DNA of 64,000 bases from Bretschneidera sinensis (taxonomy: Eukaryota > Streptophyta > Magnoliopsida > Brassicales > Akaniaceae). The notes under the pieces are model-generated. The model saw only the letters and a list, made by a program, of their open reading frames with translations, was not told the origin of the DNA and did no database searches. This document shows positions 10,337 to 23,600 of this stretch, piece after piece; position 1 is the first letter of the stretch; each line of letters starts with the position of its first letter. Made by a program: the position numbers and the translations under genes. The stretch covers positions 130,882,036 to 130,946,035 of the forward strand of contig CM043699.1 of the NCBI GenBank assembly GCA_023935145.1, read 5' to 3'.

Positions 10337-13130
10337 CCAGGCTGAAAAAAGCATACCTTGTATTCTATTATTGAGACTGATACTTACTCATAGGTTCACA
10401 GAGACCATTGACTTAAATGTGCCTGATCCTGTTTCCCATAAGCACACACCTTATGTTGTCATTCTTGTTAAGATGGCTGAAGAGTGGGCCAAAAGTCATG
10501 GGGGTAGCCTTCCATCAACCAGGGAAGAGAAAAAGACTTCAAGGTTACGTGTTTGTAACCTTCTCTATTAGATTTCCTTTTACTACTGTCCATTAATTTG
10601 TTGGGGTCTTGAACATTTTAGGATCTTCTTAAGGCCAAGATGATTGCTATGGATGAAGACAACTATAAAGAAGCCATTGAAGCCTCCTTAAAGTATTTTC
10701 TCCTCGAGGAATTAGTAAGTATATCTTATTTAGAAGCATGGACTAAAATTTTTAAGGATATATTTTTTTCATAAGTAAAATTTTTTAAGGATATTATTAG
10801 CACAGAAACTTGCTGCATCTGGAAGTAGAATGAGATAGGTTAAATATTAATTAGGAAAATATCTAGAAGAGGGGTTCCAAACCTGCTTACAGATATATAG
10901 GATGCCAGGTCGCTTGGTTTCTCTTTTGGAGTGGCAATGGGGAACTTTTCCAGTTTACACACTATTCCTCCCACTGAGGAATGGGGTGGGTTGGTGTTGT
11001 CTACCAGCATTGAGTTTGAGACAAGGAATGGATTTGCGCTGTCTCAGCCCTTTCCATGTTAAATTAATTTTAGATTGGGAATTTGGCCCTAAAAGATATT
11101 TAATCTAAAAAACCCCAACCTTTGAAACAAATGGAATGGATAAGGTCCTTTGTTTGTGAAGTTCCAATGGAATCATTGTACTATTTTCATTTATTTGAGT
11201 TTGGCATCAAAACCGATTGGCATTCGAAGATTTCATATGTAAATTGTTGGCTCTCTCTCTCTCACGCACGCACAGGTTCAGAGCTGCAACATATAATTAA
11301 TGATAGTTGTGCTGAAGTAGATTCTAATTCACCAGATTTTTGGGTGATGGTGGCTGCTTTAAAGGTTAGTGATTTTAAAGCTTACTATAACATCCAAATA
11401 TTTTCATTTCACTTTATTGTGGCTGATATTATTATTTTATCCTTAAATGGAAACTTTTCTATAGGTATGTCTTAGACTCTTGAAAAGATGCTCTTAACAT
11501 TAATTTCTGATTGGATATATGAGTCAACAAGACTTCCAAAGAAACCCAAACGAAATCATGATGCCGCATGATGGACTGATCATCATGTTATTTGATGAGT
11601 TGATTCTTTCTCAGGGAACCATTTTCTGTTACATTATTTTACGTGACAATTTTGCAAGATCTTGTCTAATTTTTTAGTGTTTCGAGTTTTTGCTAATTCT
11701 TTTAGAGTTGTAATGTTGATCACAATGGCGCTTGCTTGGGAAGATGTGTCATTTTGTGTTGTTTATTTGTTGTGCATTTATAAAGAAGATATAGGAAATT
11801 GCTAGGGGTTGGAATTTGGTGAAAGGTGTTTAGGATAGTCGTACTCATGTGAAATTGCTTTCCTAGAGGCACTTGTATAGAAGAAGTTTATAGGGATTCT
11901 ATGATTCTTGTAAAGCTTTAGGCTCTAATTATCTTACTTGGTCTGCAAGATACTTATTTCAGCCTTCTATAAATCCAAATCTTTCGGCATATTATACTCA
12001 ATCAATAGCATTTTGTTCACTGTTATTGGACCTTGTTGGCATTTTCATTAAGTTTTGGGTGTGATTGTTGTTCATTTTGCTATAAGCTTTTGTGAGCATC
12101 CTATGATTTGAGCCCTGATGATTGTGCACTTCATGTAGGAGTTCATTTCAAATGAAGGTGGTGGGGAGGCACCCCTTGAAGGATCGATACCAGATATGAT
12201 ATCTTCAACTGAGTTAGTGACTCATGTCTACAGATGGGTAGTCTTGTCCTTTAAAATTGAAAAAGAAAAGATAAGAACTGTATCAACTCTCTTGCAGGCA
12301 CTATGTAAATTTGCAGAAGATCTATCAAGCTAAAGCTGAGGCTGATTTTCTTGTCATTGAGCAACATATTAGGAATATCCTTAAGAAAATTGGTAGAGAC
12401 ACAGGTAGCATCTCAAGGTCAACCATAAGAAGCTTCTGCAAAAATGCAAGAAAACTCAAGGTAAGTATGTCAAATTGCCTTGTGATTTATTCTTGTAGTG
12501 CGTGTTGGTTGCATGTATGCCTTCATTGACATGAGAAAGTTCTTGTTCTGATTATGTCATTGCAACTTGAAGCAAGTTCTGTTTACTGCTGGAGAAACAT
12601 ATCATCTTGTCTCAAATGGTCTTTTTTTTTTGTAGAACCTGGTTATTTCTTAGGTGTGTCTTGTCGAATACCACCTTTCACCTTGCCCTTCTGATCCTCA
12701 CTTTTCTAATTTATTACCAGGATTATTTGTATTTGTTTGTCTGTTGTTTCTAAGTTATTATTAAGGGTTTGCTACTGCACATAGCTCCTCTGATGGAGTT
12801 AGTTATCATCTAAGAACAGTATCTATGCTAACAAATTGAATGTCATGCAGTTGGTTTCATGTATCACTAGTTGATAATTTCATAAAGAGCATTGTAAAAG
12901 CATGCCTTCATTTGGCATCTCCCAGGACTATCTATGAACGTACAGGCATAACGTTTAAATATGCCGTACACTGAGGCTTGATATTTTTCCTTCCTGTACT
13001 TTATGTAGACATAATTTACATTCACTTGTTGATTATTGACCATGTGTATTTCAGTAAGACATTTTGATTTTTACCTTGAGATTTGATCCCTTGATTTTGG
13101 CTCTTAGGCATTGTCCTATATATATGAATT

Positions 13131-13149
13131 CCCCCCCCCCCCCCCCCCC
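13131..13149. repeat. Poly(C) tract, 19 C
   Basis: An uninterrupted run of 19 cytosines in an AT-rich intronic region of the AXR1-like relic. Its true length is the kind of thing assemblies get wrong. Confidence 0.85.
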
Positions 13150-13571
13150 AACTCTTTTAGATGAGTGGTTGTTTGATACAAAATCAGAGGTTGTATTTTT
13201 CATGAAACACGCACAAGCTAAGCAAATTTGCTTGAGTACCCCAGCCTCAATTTCATGTAACAGGAATGACTACATTTTGGAAGCCCAATTCTAAACTACT
13301 ACACATAATGAGACACTTTATTGTTGGAGAATTATCAAAGCTGTCCATAATTCCTGTGATGAACTCAATTGGCATTACAGGGTCATAAGTGCCTACTTGT
13401 TTGCTATGATGAAAAAATTTGGATGGAGTCTGCATGTATTGCTTGGTTCCTTGAAAATATTGCTTTAATCATTTTTTAGTTTAGATTTTAGAACCTTATG
13501 TTCCAAGAGTTGTAACTTGTGGTACTATTTTGAGTTGGGAAGTTTACTATAAACTAAATTAACCACTTCTA

Positions 13572-13739
13572 ATCTTTTGGCTCAATACCCTTAATTTTTG
13601 GTATAAAAGGAATTTTTTTGTGAATGATTTATCTCTTAGATTTTGTGGAGTTACATGTAGATAGTCTTTGTTTTTTGGGTTGCACCTCCTTGGTGCCTCT
13701 AATACAATTTTACTTTTAAAAAATGATCTTTTGGCTCAA
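13572..13739 (+). mobile_element. Very short 5'-truncated LINE with target-site duplication
   Basis: A 14-bp direct repeat, atcttttggctcaa, occurs at 13572-13585 and again at 13726-13739. Between them lie 140 bp ending in an L1-type trailer (ttgcacctccttggtgcctctaatac...tttactttt, then an A-run). The trailer resembles the one in the LINE fragment at 252-510. This is the expected product of target-primed reverse transcription that stopped early. Confidence 0.75.
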
Positions 13740-14475
13740 GGCAGGGACTAATTAAAGGTAATGATCTATCCTCCTTACAATCCACAGTTTCTCTTTCTTT
13801 GTGGCAGTGTCGCTATGGGATTCTATATTCTTCTAAGAGCCGTCGATCGTTTTGCTGCCAATTACAACAGCTTTCCTGGCCGGTTTGATGGGTAACACCT
13901 GGTAACATTATCAACGCTAATATGTTCCTCAAAAAGCTTTTTCTTGGTACTCATAACCTGAGCTCTGCATATTATTGTTGTCATGTCCCACAGCGGAATG
14001 GATGAGGATATATCTCGATTGAAAACTACAGCTGTTGGCCTTCTTAGTGACTTGGGTTGCAATGGCTCAACGCTAACTGAGGACCTTATAAATGAGATGT
14101 GCCGATTTGGTGCTGCAGAGCTTAATGCAGTTGCTTCATTCATTGGAGGAATTGCATCGCAAGAAGTGATTAAGGTTCTATTTCTGTCCTTATTTCAGCT
14201 GGGATTAACTTTGAGTTTCTGTCATTAGGCATCGGCATCGGCATCATATGGTGGTTCATTTATTAAGCCATGTCTCATGACCACCATAGTTTTAGCTTTA
14301 TTTTTCTCAAGAATAATTTATATGGTCTTTATAGTTTTCCTTGTGTTACGGTTAAATGCACCCTAAGATTATACTCTTTTTGTTCCTTCAGCTCATAACA
14401 AAACAGTTTGTTCCGATGTCTGGGACTTACATCTTCAACGGCATTGATCACAAATCTCAATTGTTGAAACTGTAG

Positions 14476-17400
14476 AAGATTTAACTGGTGGGTTGCTCAT
14501 CATATCTTTGGATGCAAATGGCTCACATAAGCGAACGTTCACCTTCTTGGGTTTTGTAGGCAGATCCACACTTTGTGAGATGGAGCAGTCGATCTTTTAG
14601 CAGGTACAGCTTTGTTATATGCTTTAAGGCATATTTAGGGGCATTCTTTGCACTGTTGTGAGTCGTGACTGGTGTGATGGAGATTTATTGATACCATGGT
14701 TGTACTGCATTGACATCAAAATTATGAATGGAAAGATAAGGAAAATGATGCGAAGAGTAAGTAAACTATATGGGGATTCTCCTTTTCTTGGAAAAGGGTA
14801 CATCAATGGTAATTTTATCACCCGGCTTTTCTTTAATTTACACCATAGCTGAAGCTTTCTTCACTAGAGTGTCGGTCGTTTAGTATGTCTATGTGGACTT
14901 GTTGATGTTGCCATTACTTCTTAAAGGGTCGACCCAAGCATGAATGACAGACCTAATGGTGTAGAAGTTATGTTAATTTGCCCCATCTAATGAAAATCGG
15001 ACCCATGAGGTGTAGTGGCATACTCTTCTATCAAATGTGAAAATGCCTTGCAAGAGCCAATCGCTATGCCCTCAAATAAATAATATTATTATGGCCATGT
15101 TGTTCCTCTCATTTATGCCAACTTGCTTTTAAGTTGGCTTAAATGGAGTCCAAACTTGCCAATCTAGCAGTGGTTGGATGATTCAAATTATTTACTCTTA
15201 GGATTGGTAAAAGGGAGAAATGAGAGGAAGAAAGAGAGCGAAGAAAACTGAATGGACGGGATGGCAAAAGTCTCTTTTCATGACTAGGGCCCCGGATTCC
15301 CTGATTTGATGGAATCGGGTTTGAAAGAGATTTTACCTTGCAAGGCGCAAGGATGGGACGTGGATGATAAAAGTCCTAGGTGGGAGTTTGGGAAAGGGAC
15401 GGGGATGATATTCTCTAACTCATTTAATCTCTTCTTAATCCAAGGTGATATTTTTGGTTAATAAATATATTATTTTTCAGTTTTAAGTGATTTTTTTATA
15501 AAAAAATTTGGTTAACAAGAAATTCTCACATTTCTTCGTAAAAAAGGACGGAAAGACACTCCTTATCTAGTTACCATCTCTATAAATGGAGGAAACTTTT
15601 TATGTTTGGTAGAAGAAAAAAATGAGATTGAGAGAATTGATGTTGTTTTCAAATATATAGATTATATGCAAATTGCAATCTTTTTTTTAAATTTGGGTAA
15701 ATTGAGGATTAAAATTTAAAATAAGTTACTGTTTGTTATTTTCTTTTCTATCTTTTCCGAACTAGTGATACAAAACATTAATTTTTTTATTTTTCATTCG
15801 TTCCTTCCTTTCATTTTTTTTATCGTAATCAACCAGACTTAAATTGCCAAATATTTTTCTTTACCAATCAGTGAACTAAAATAACCAAATGGAAGATGGC
15901 AATATCAACACTGGCACAGTAGGTCTTGTGGCCATGCGTTGAGTTAAATATTGAATGCGCAGCAATTTGCATTTTCATGGAAACAGGTCTATTGATAAGA
16001 TTACTTGTAACATATTTTCATGTACTCCGAACTACGAACCACTCCTCACTGTTGCACCCAATTGCTTGAGCCTGTTCTCTTGCTGCAGAGACTCAAATGT
16101 TTACAAAACCATTTTCATTTTTAAAAAAAAAGTAACATAACCACTTTTAACATAAATTCGATTTGACTCGGGTTAAATCGGTTTCAAGAGAAATATGTAT
16201 ATATTTTATGTCAATCATTATGAGTATCAATATTTACACTTTTAATAATGACATTGTAGTTTAATTTATGATATTTTATTTTATTTTTACATCTTGTAGG
16301 TGATGATATAATTTTACAAAATGCATATAGAAGTAACAGTAAATTTATTTTTTGACAATTAACGCTAAAAGAATTGACCCACCGAAATTTTCTACGAGTC
16401 TTAACGTTTCTTTTCTCTTATTCGTTGATCTTCCGGTTCAGTTCTCTTCTCTTCTCTCTTCTCTTTCTCCGCACTCTTTCTATCCATTTTTCCTTCCATG
16501 GTAGCTGACGACATCAGCCACCACAAAGTCTGCTTCACAAAACGCTGATATATAGAAGAATTAGCATTGATATAGTATATGTTTTGCCTCTAGATCTAGA
16601 CTACGTTTCACTGTCAAATAATATGATCAATTAATTTCAGAATTTCATGTGTTATATATTGAATTACCTAAAGTTGTGACTTTAACCATTAGAACCATAA
16701 TTACATTCACCATATATACCAACAAAAAGAAACGGAGAAAAAAAAAGTGGCTTAAAGAGCAGAATAAATAACACCCAAATCTGGAAACACTATCATAAAT
16801 AACAGTCTTTTTTTTTGTGAATAAAAATCACAAATCACAGTATCATTCACAAGAAGATACACTATTTATTCGAACTCTCCAAATTTATTTCAATTAACTT
16901 ATGGTTAAAATGAAAATTGCAGTTTATGGCCACCAGACATAGGGTTGATGGTGTTGAAAACTTTGGCCCTTGCTGTAGCTTTCATGGGGCTGATTCATGG
17001 CTGCAACGCCATGGAAAGAAAGAGAGACTGTAAAAGTGAAGTTGTAGAAAAAAATAATGAGAAGGAGATAGAACGAAGAGATTTTCACCTTTTACTCAAT
17101 TTTGGTTGGCAGTGGCAACCAAGAGATGGGATCATGACAGAAGAAGAGAGAAAAAGAGGGCGAAGAGAATATTAGAGGAAGGGATCTGGCTTTTCTTTAT
17201 TCATTGTGTAAGGGTAAGATGCTCCAACATTAACAATATTTGCTCAAACAATATTGTCACCCACATTTGTAAAAGAAAAAAAATGCAAAGTACAGCTTAT
17301 CGGACACATTCAGATGGTTGTGTTGATGCAGGTATGCTAGTCCAACGCCCATAAGCATTAAAAAGGATAAAGCCAATACCTCTCTGTTTAATTAGGCTAA

Positions 17401-17644
17401 AGATTATTAGCTAAAACATAGTTCCTTGTGCACCTAACAACATGCAAAAATAATTTAGAAAAATCAAAATAAATAAACAAAATAAAACTCTTAATGACCT
17501 ACAACTAAAAAGATAATAAATAAAAAAGGCAAAACAATCTGTATCCGCATCATGCTAATGCATATTCTTATCATTCTTATAAATGTAATGCCTACGCTTG
17601 AAGTTGCATAGCATCTGTTTTTCAGCATTGCCAAAATGCATAGA
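14476..17644. other. Intergenic, no supported gene
   Basis: The first 150 bases are probably the old 3' UTR of the AXR1-like relic. Purine-rich blocks near 15200-15240 and 15600-15640 and a pyrimidine-rich block near 15790-15830 may be a third, more degraded foldback element. The region 16430-17180 holds short open frames with no family I recognise (see rejected items). Confidence 0.6.
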
Positions 17645-20600
17645 CTAACACTCAGCAGCTGAAGCGTTCTTGGCAGGATTGTACACACTGTATTCACCGA
17701 AGTCTCTTTTGCCACTGGCAAAAACAGTGTTCATAATCAAGTCCTTGAGACAAGTAAACAATACTTTAGTTGCTAAATCTTACTTGTATAGAAATTGATA
17801 AGGCGTGATCATTTGAATCACCAGACATATTATAAATATAGTACTTCAGTTTGATACAGAAATGTATTACGAAAAGCAATTAACTTCAATGTAAGAAAAG
17901 AGAACATGTGGGAGTCGAATATTTTTAATTGGACTATAAGATACTAATATTCAGACTTAATATTAGGAAATAGATGCATAAGACTTTTGTTAACTAGGAG
18001 AATGAAAAAAAAGGCACTTGAACAAATTTGATGAGTCATGCCGACTACTATAGCTCTAGCTAAACTTTCTGTTTTTGCATATCAATGGGCTACACTTAAG
18101 GACACAAAGCACTCTAGGACTCTTATTGCAAATATAGACCAGCTAATTGAAGGATTAAATAGTGCTGTAACTGGTGGGGGTGACAATATAGTAGCATCTG
18201 CCAACCATAGTGGCAATGAAAGCAACATAAATTTATGACAGAAGTTTTCCTTTTGGCCAGTTGATGATGGAGGTCCAATCCTTTCCTAAACACCCACTGA
18301 CAGGCCACTGAAACCTAGAAAAGGAAGGTCGACCCATGTTTCGTGAGGACTAGATGATTCTAATCCCCTTTGACTAAATCATGACTTGGATACACTCGTG
18401 AAATAAGCACAAGCATAATCAGGGAGCAGCATACCTGTGCATTACATCCCACCCAGCAGGCAAAAAACGAGGATGAACAGCTTCAACAAAGGCTTGTCTC
18501 CACCTTTGACAGAACTGACGAATGCCATCCTCCCCATATTCCTTTAATAGATAATCCACAACTTGCTTTCCATGCGGTCCATGTCCTAATAGGGACAATT
18601 TGGAATTATGTTTAGGTGCAGAACTTCCATCATATATAGGATCAAATAATTCAGCTGCTCCATTTGGTGGGCTTCTACTCTCATAGTTATCGTTGGCATT
18701 GCCACCAAAAGCAACTTTCATATCAGAAACCTCTGTATTGTCTCCAATATTAGTAGAGACTATTTCATCAATCCCTTGATCAGAACATATGGAGGGGTTG
18801 CTAATGTCGGAATCTGTTATACTAAAAAGAAATTTGTCTTCCTTTTTGTCCAAAGGTTCTGCTTCAGTAGCATGTGAACCACTCAGAATATCAAACTCTG
18901 ATGTACCTCGGATTGTAGATATGGCCTTGCTACTGTTATTATTCTCCTGCTGTTTATCAAGAATTACAATGCCTGAAGATTGTTTCAGTGACAATCCTCT
19001 CTTCTCAAGTCTTCTTTTCTCATGAGGACTCATACCAACTAGCAAAGCTCTCTCCAAATCTTCCTCAGATATCTTTCTTCCCCCATAATACCTCATGACA
19101 ATCTACAAAAACAACAAAAAAGGATCCCGTTAATAGAACAGCTCCAGAAGAATACAGTTCCGAGTTCTCCAGAAACACTAAAAAGAAGAAACAGTTACAA
19201 CAGTCATCAGCAGAGAATGCAAAAGAGACCCAATTCTTATTGATTAAATATTATGCTACCGAGTAATGACTCAATCTTTGATTAGTAAATAAATAAATTA
19301 ACTATTACTAGAGAAAATAAAATCATGACACGAGCAATTATAGATTCTCATAAGAGGAGCACTCTCTTGTTGACTTAGTGAAGCAAAAGGCAGAAAAATA
19401 AAGTCTTAACAAAACGAGGAATTCTCAAAGGCTGTTCTTTAAATTGAGAAAGATTTCTGTTGATATCTGATTGTTTTAAAGGTATTACCTTCTTCTCCTT
19501 CTTCTTCTTCATCTTTTTTTTTAAAGACAGAAAATTTTAAAGGTCTTACCTTCGATACTTTACGAAATTCAAAGATCCATAAACTTTCCAAAAATCAACT
19601 TCAGTTTCCCAAATACTATAGCTCATCCAAAATTATAAGCATAAAATCTTCCCAAGTACAAACCAATGGCTTACCTTTTAATGATCCAAAGATATATTCC
19701 ACCAGCTAATTTGCTGCATAAAAGAATTTTTCAAATTTACAAGGCCTCTTTGTTAGTTACAGAGCCACTGACTAAAAAATCACACCTAGAACTCTAGAAG
19801 TGATCCAATACCATCATTTACTAAGCCACTGAATCACTGACTATATATCCCACCAATTTATTAGCTGCATAAAAGAATTTTTCAAACTTATACGGCTTCT
19901 TTGTGAGTTACAGAGCCACTGACTATAAAATCACACCTAGAAGTGATCCAATACCATAATTTATGGCAATGACGCATTGTTCCGATGGCCCGATTCACAA
20001 TATATGGGTTTACCTTCACATGTAATGTAAGTCACAATGTAGGATTAATATTCTAGCAGATGCTCAGAATGCCCTAAAATAAGTGGCTAATCAACAATCA
20101 AATCTATTCACTTTTACTGCTGCCCATCAAATCAATGTACATTGGAGTCCAAATTCATAAAAGAAAGCAAAAAATGAAATTAAAATAAAAATACTAATAT
20201 AAAAGTCAGGCTGCAAACCAAGCAAAATAAAGAGCTAAGAATATGCTTTGCCACCTGTATCAGTTCTTCACGGCGGTTGAAAGGCATTCTAGGTCCATGG
20301 CGCAAAAGAGCCATAGCGGCTGTTCTTAATTGTAAAGGAGATACACCTGCCTCCTCAAAGTTTGTCGATGATTCTGATGACTCAGCAGATATAACTTGGG
20401 CTTGTTTTGAATCAACCACTTTACGAACAAAAAGTGGAATTCCAAATTCAGCAGCAATTTGTTTTTTGTACTTTTCAGCAGCAGAATGAGCAACTTCGTG
20501 ACAATCCACACAAACTAGGACGATATCATGAGAACGATGGCTTTTCAAATGCTCGGGGAAGTGAATTCTATAGCATGAAGGTATTATACGGTAGCGTAAG

Positions 20601-23600
20601 TAGTGTTTTCCTTCACCACAGCCAACACATATATTTTTCTTACTTTGGATATAAAAATCATTGTCCTCGTCTTCTGGACGGCCTTTCGGTTCAAATAGAA
20701 GCATTATGGCAGGTGGATTCTCTTCAACAAGTTTTGCTAGATCTCGACGAATATACCTGTAAGATAAAGAAATAATCATGTCAGAATGCAATTCATTCTT
20801 TAAATGAATATGAAATACAAAAATAGTACACCAACCATTCAAGTTTTCTGCGATCACAGTAACAAAGCAATCGTCCATCATTTGCATAGATCCTACAATT
20901 ATGATAAACTGGAGATTTGCAGGAAAATTTCTTTACAAATAGCTCTCTTGAGGCCTTCCGAGCAACTTGCTTTGAATTTTTAACCCAATTTTGTTTGGAA
21001 GCTAATCTATTACCTAGCTTCAGGTTAGGCTTAACTAATAAAGCATAATTGAAAACAGACAATGGGCAACTCCCACTTGGACCCAGGCACTTCTGAAGAA
21101 TCTCTGGAAAAATATTATCAAGTTTGCCTAACTTGTCCTGGATCAGTTGGCAGACATCATCACCCAAATGACTAAAAACAACAGCAGATGGAGATGGGAG
21201 CAAAGAACTGAAATTTAAAGAATCGGCTTGAGCTATTGTGCCATAAATATCTGTTAGAGTTGTTGGACCTTTATCCGCAAGAGCTACAATAGCCTGATCT
21301 GATAATACATATCTTAAACTTTCATCATGAACACGAGCCTGAAAGAAAATAAACATTACATGGAAAAAGATTAAATAACCAAGCTGCAATTTCGAGTGAG
21401 CATGATCAAAGACAAAGATAACTAGTTTTGCAGCATCAGATAATAATAAAAGCAACCAATCGGAAGGATAAGATGATGCCAGTTTTTTTAAAGAAACATC
21501 AAAGATATGAACAAAAATAGCATTCAAAAGAAAGAAAGGGGTGCTGCCATGTGTTGAGGCACTGTCCAAGACTAGAAATCAAGCTTTCACAAAGAAATCG
21601 TTACGAATATTAGTCTGTTATAGTATGATAAATCATGAGCTGAAAAAAAGAATTATTGCTGATCATATGGGTAGCAAAAGCTCAATCGAGACCCAGGAAT
21701 TCACAAGCAATGGAGGATTAGCCAATTGAAAATTTTCAACAAATTCCACATATTTTCATAGATAAGCACAGTGTGCATATGGCAGCATTAAAGAAAACAG
21801 CTAGTCAATTTTTCCAGTGGATTACTATGTTCAAATTTAGGAACATCTCTAAATTGTGAATTAAAATTCTGAGAATTACAGATATTTTTTCACCAACAGA
21901 GTTCCCCTTTTCCATTGAGGAGAATGCTACCAGCATTCTCATTACGCAAAGAAGCTATTATAAATTCAGTAATATTAGAAAAGTACCACTAACCATTAAA
22001 TCTCTCCATGCACACAATCGTCTCACAAGGTCCTGAAACTGCATTGAAATATACATAATTAAGATATTATATACAAAATTACAGAGGCTAACATATAACA
22101 ATCATAGAGAACGTCACACACCTGAGTTTCACAAGAACCTGATGAAACATTTCCTAGACCATTCGTATGTCGAGAAAATATTGATGATGCAGCCGAATCC
22201 CCAGGAAATGCTTCAACCTCTTTAGTGTAGAGTTGCAAACACATCATGTTTGAACGCCGACTAGCCTCGAGAAGAAAATGGAATTTGTCATCGGGGCAAG
22301 ATGAATTTTCTGATACATTAATATATTAAGCATTTTGATGCTACAAGGAATAGAGGATAAAAGTTTCTAAGAATTATCAATTTGAAAATTTTAAAATCTG
22401 CAGGAGTTGTCTTGTCTTGACTCTTGAGCTTAAAAACTTTTCCCTTTATGACCTAATTTCTCCAGATCTTTTATTTCAAACAAGACTTTCAAACATATTC
22501 TTGTATGAGCCCTCCCGCAAGATCTTCTCCTCCACTCTTCATCACAAAGATCTTGATGACTGACATTTATTGGTTGTAGATGTCATCATTTAAGAATATA
22601 ATCTCATGATACAATCTTACTTTATATTTTATTTTCTAATTTCTTTTAATATCTCCACTTCAACACAAACAAGATAAAATATATAACAGACCTCATTACT
22701 AGGTAGAAGGCATACCACTATCCTGTTGTTTGAGTTCAGTAATTAAACCATTCGCAATATACAGTAGATAGTGTGCATCAGTTCGAGCATATTGCACCAT
22801 TTCTACTGGCAGTGGACGCTGTCTCCAATCTTCACGCTACAATAAAATATGAGAGTAATTAAGTTAAGACTTAAGATGCATGCACCAAAAAAAATGTTAT
22901 GCTTATCTCAAATTCTGATAAAGTCAAAATGCATTTTCCAAGCTTCATAGTGCATAGAAACAAAGGTACACAAAAGTCCGAAAATATGACCGATAAAGTG
23001 CATGAAAAGCAGGAAGGTGCATAAACAATTAAACAGCCTCAACCACAAACCTGCAACAATTTGTTAGTGGCAACACCACAGAAAGTTTCAAGTAAGTATG
23101 CTAGTGACTTTTGTGGTTTTGACAGTACATCGCATGCCTGCAATACATAACAAGAACGAAATAGTTAGAAGTCAGTTTCCATACAAACTATCTCTTTCTC
23201 ACTCTCTCTCTCTCTCACACACACACATGTGCATGCGCACACAAACATACACACTCACACACAGGGAGGTAAAATAACCACACATTTAATCCCAGTGATG
23301 CTATATAAGTACATGGAAATACTCAAAACTTACCTTTGCAGTATCAAATAGATTAAGAACATATATGTGGAAGTCTCTTTGCATCCAGAGAACATCATTA
23401 TCAGCCCCATGGAACACCTACACCCAAAACTCCATCAATGACAAGAAAACTTTCACAATACTTTACATTAGCACTACTTAACTACAATGTTTAATTTTCA
23501 AGAATATAAAACAGAAGTATTAATCCCATCATGCATTTGGTCCTTCAAATGTCAGGGAGTTTATTTATAAAAATTTCACAAAAAAAAGTTGAGTTTATGT

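Larger units (their letters stand above)
8887..14475 (+). pseudogene. AXR1/AXL-type NEDD8 E1 regulatory subunit pseudogene
   Basis: AXR1 pairs with ECR1 to activate the ubiquitin-like protein RUB/NEDD8 for cullin modification. Exon-like blocks match its C-terminal two-thirds: about 8887-8981, 9570-9680, 10076-10155, 10394-10543, 10622-10714, 11276-11364, 12139-12212, 12298-12460, 13808-13891, 13994-14174 and 14392-14475. Recognisable pieces include KPDHFLDELQVNNPWPEL, NEGGGEAPLEGSIPDM, NILKKIGRD, FCKNARKLK and MDEDISRLKTTA, with a terminal FNGIDHKSQLLKL stop. Splice sites are mostly intact. Breaks: no N-terminal E1 fold; single-base losses at about 8951 (ttctttctc), about 10535 (aaaaagac) and about 10700 (ttttctcct); loss near 8889; and the exon that should encode CRYRLVEDEF was not found between 12461 and 13807. 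Neighbouring genes are free of such errors, so decay is more likely than bad sequence. AXL, the Arabidopsis paralogue next to RRP6L3, is the probable syntenic counterpart. Confidence 0.88.

Noticed and set aside
12461..13807. Missing AXR1 exon hidden in this intron
   Set aside because: Reading all three plus-strand frames I found no stretch resembling the CRYRLVEDEF...LQKYLTDEDY segment, so it is reported as not found.
16945..17175. 76-codon frame whose start (MMVLKTLALAVAFMGLIHGCNA) looks like a signal peptide
   Set aside because: No family recognised, the rest is Lys/Glu-rich low-complexity sequence, and there is no splice or promoter support. Possible small secreted peptide, but not claimable from sequence alone.
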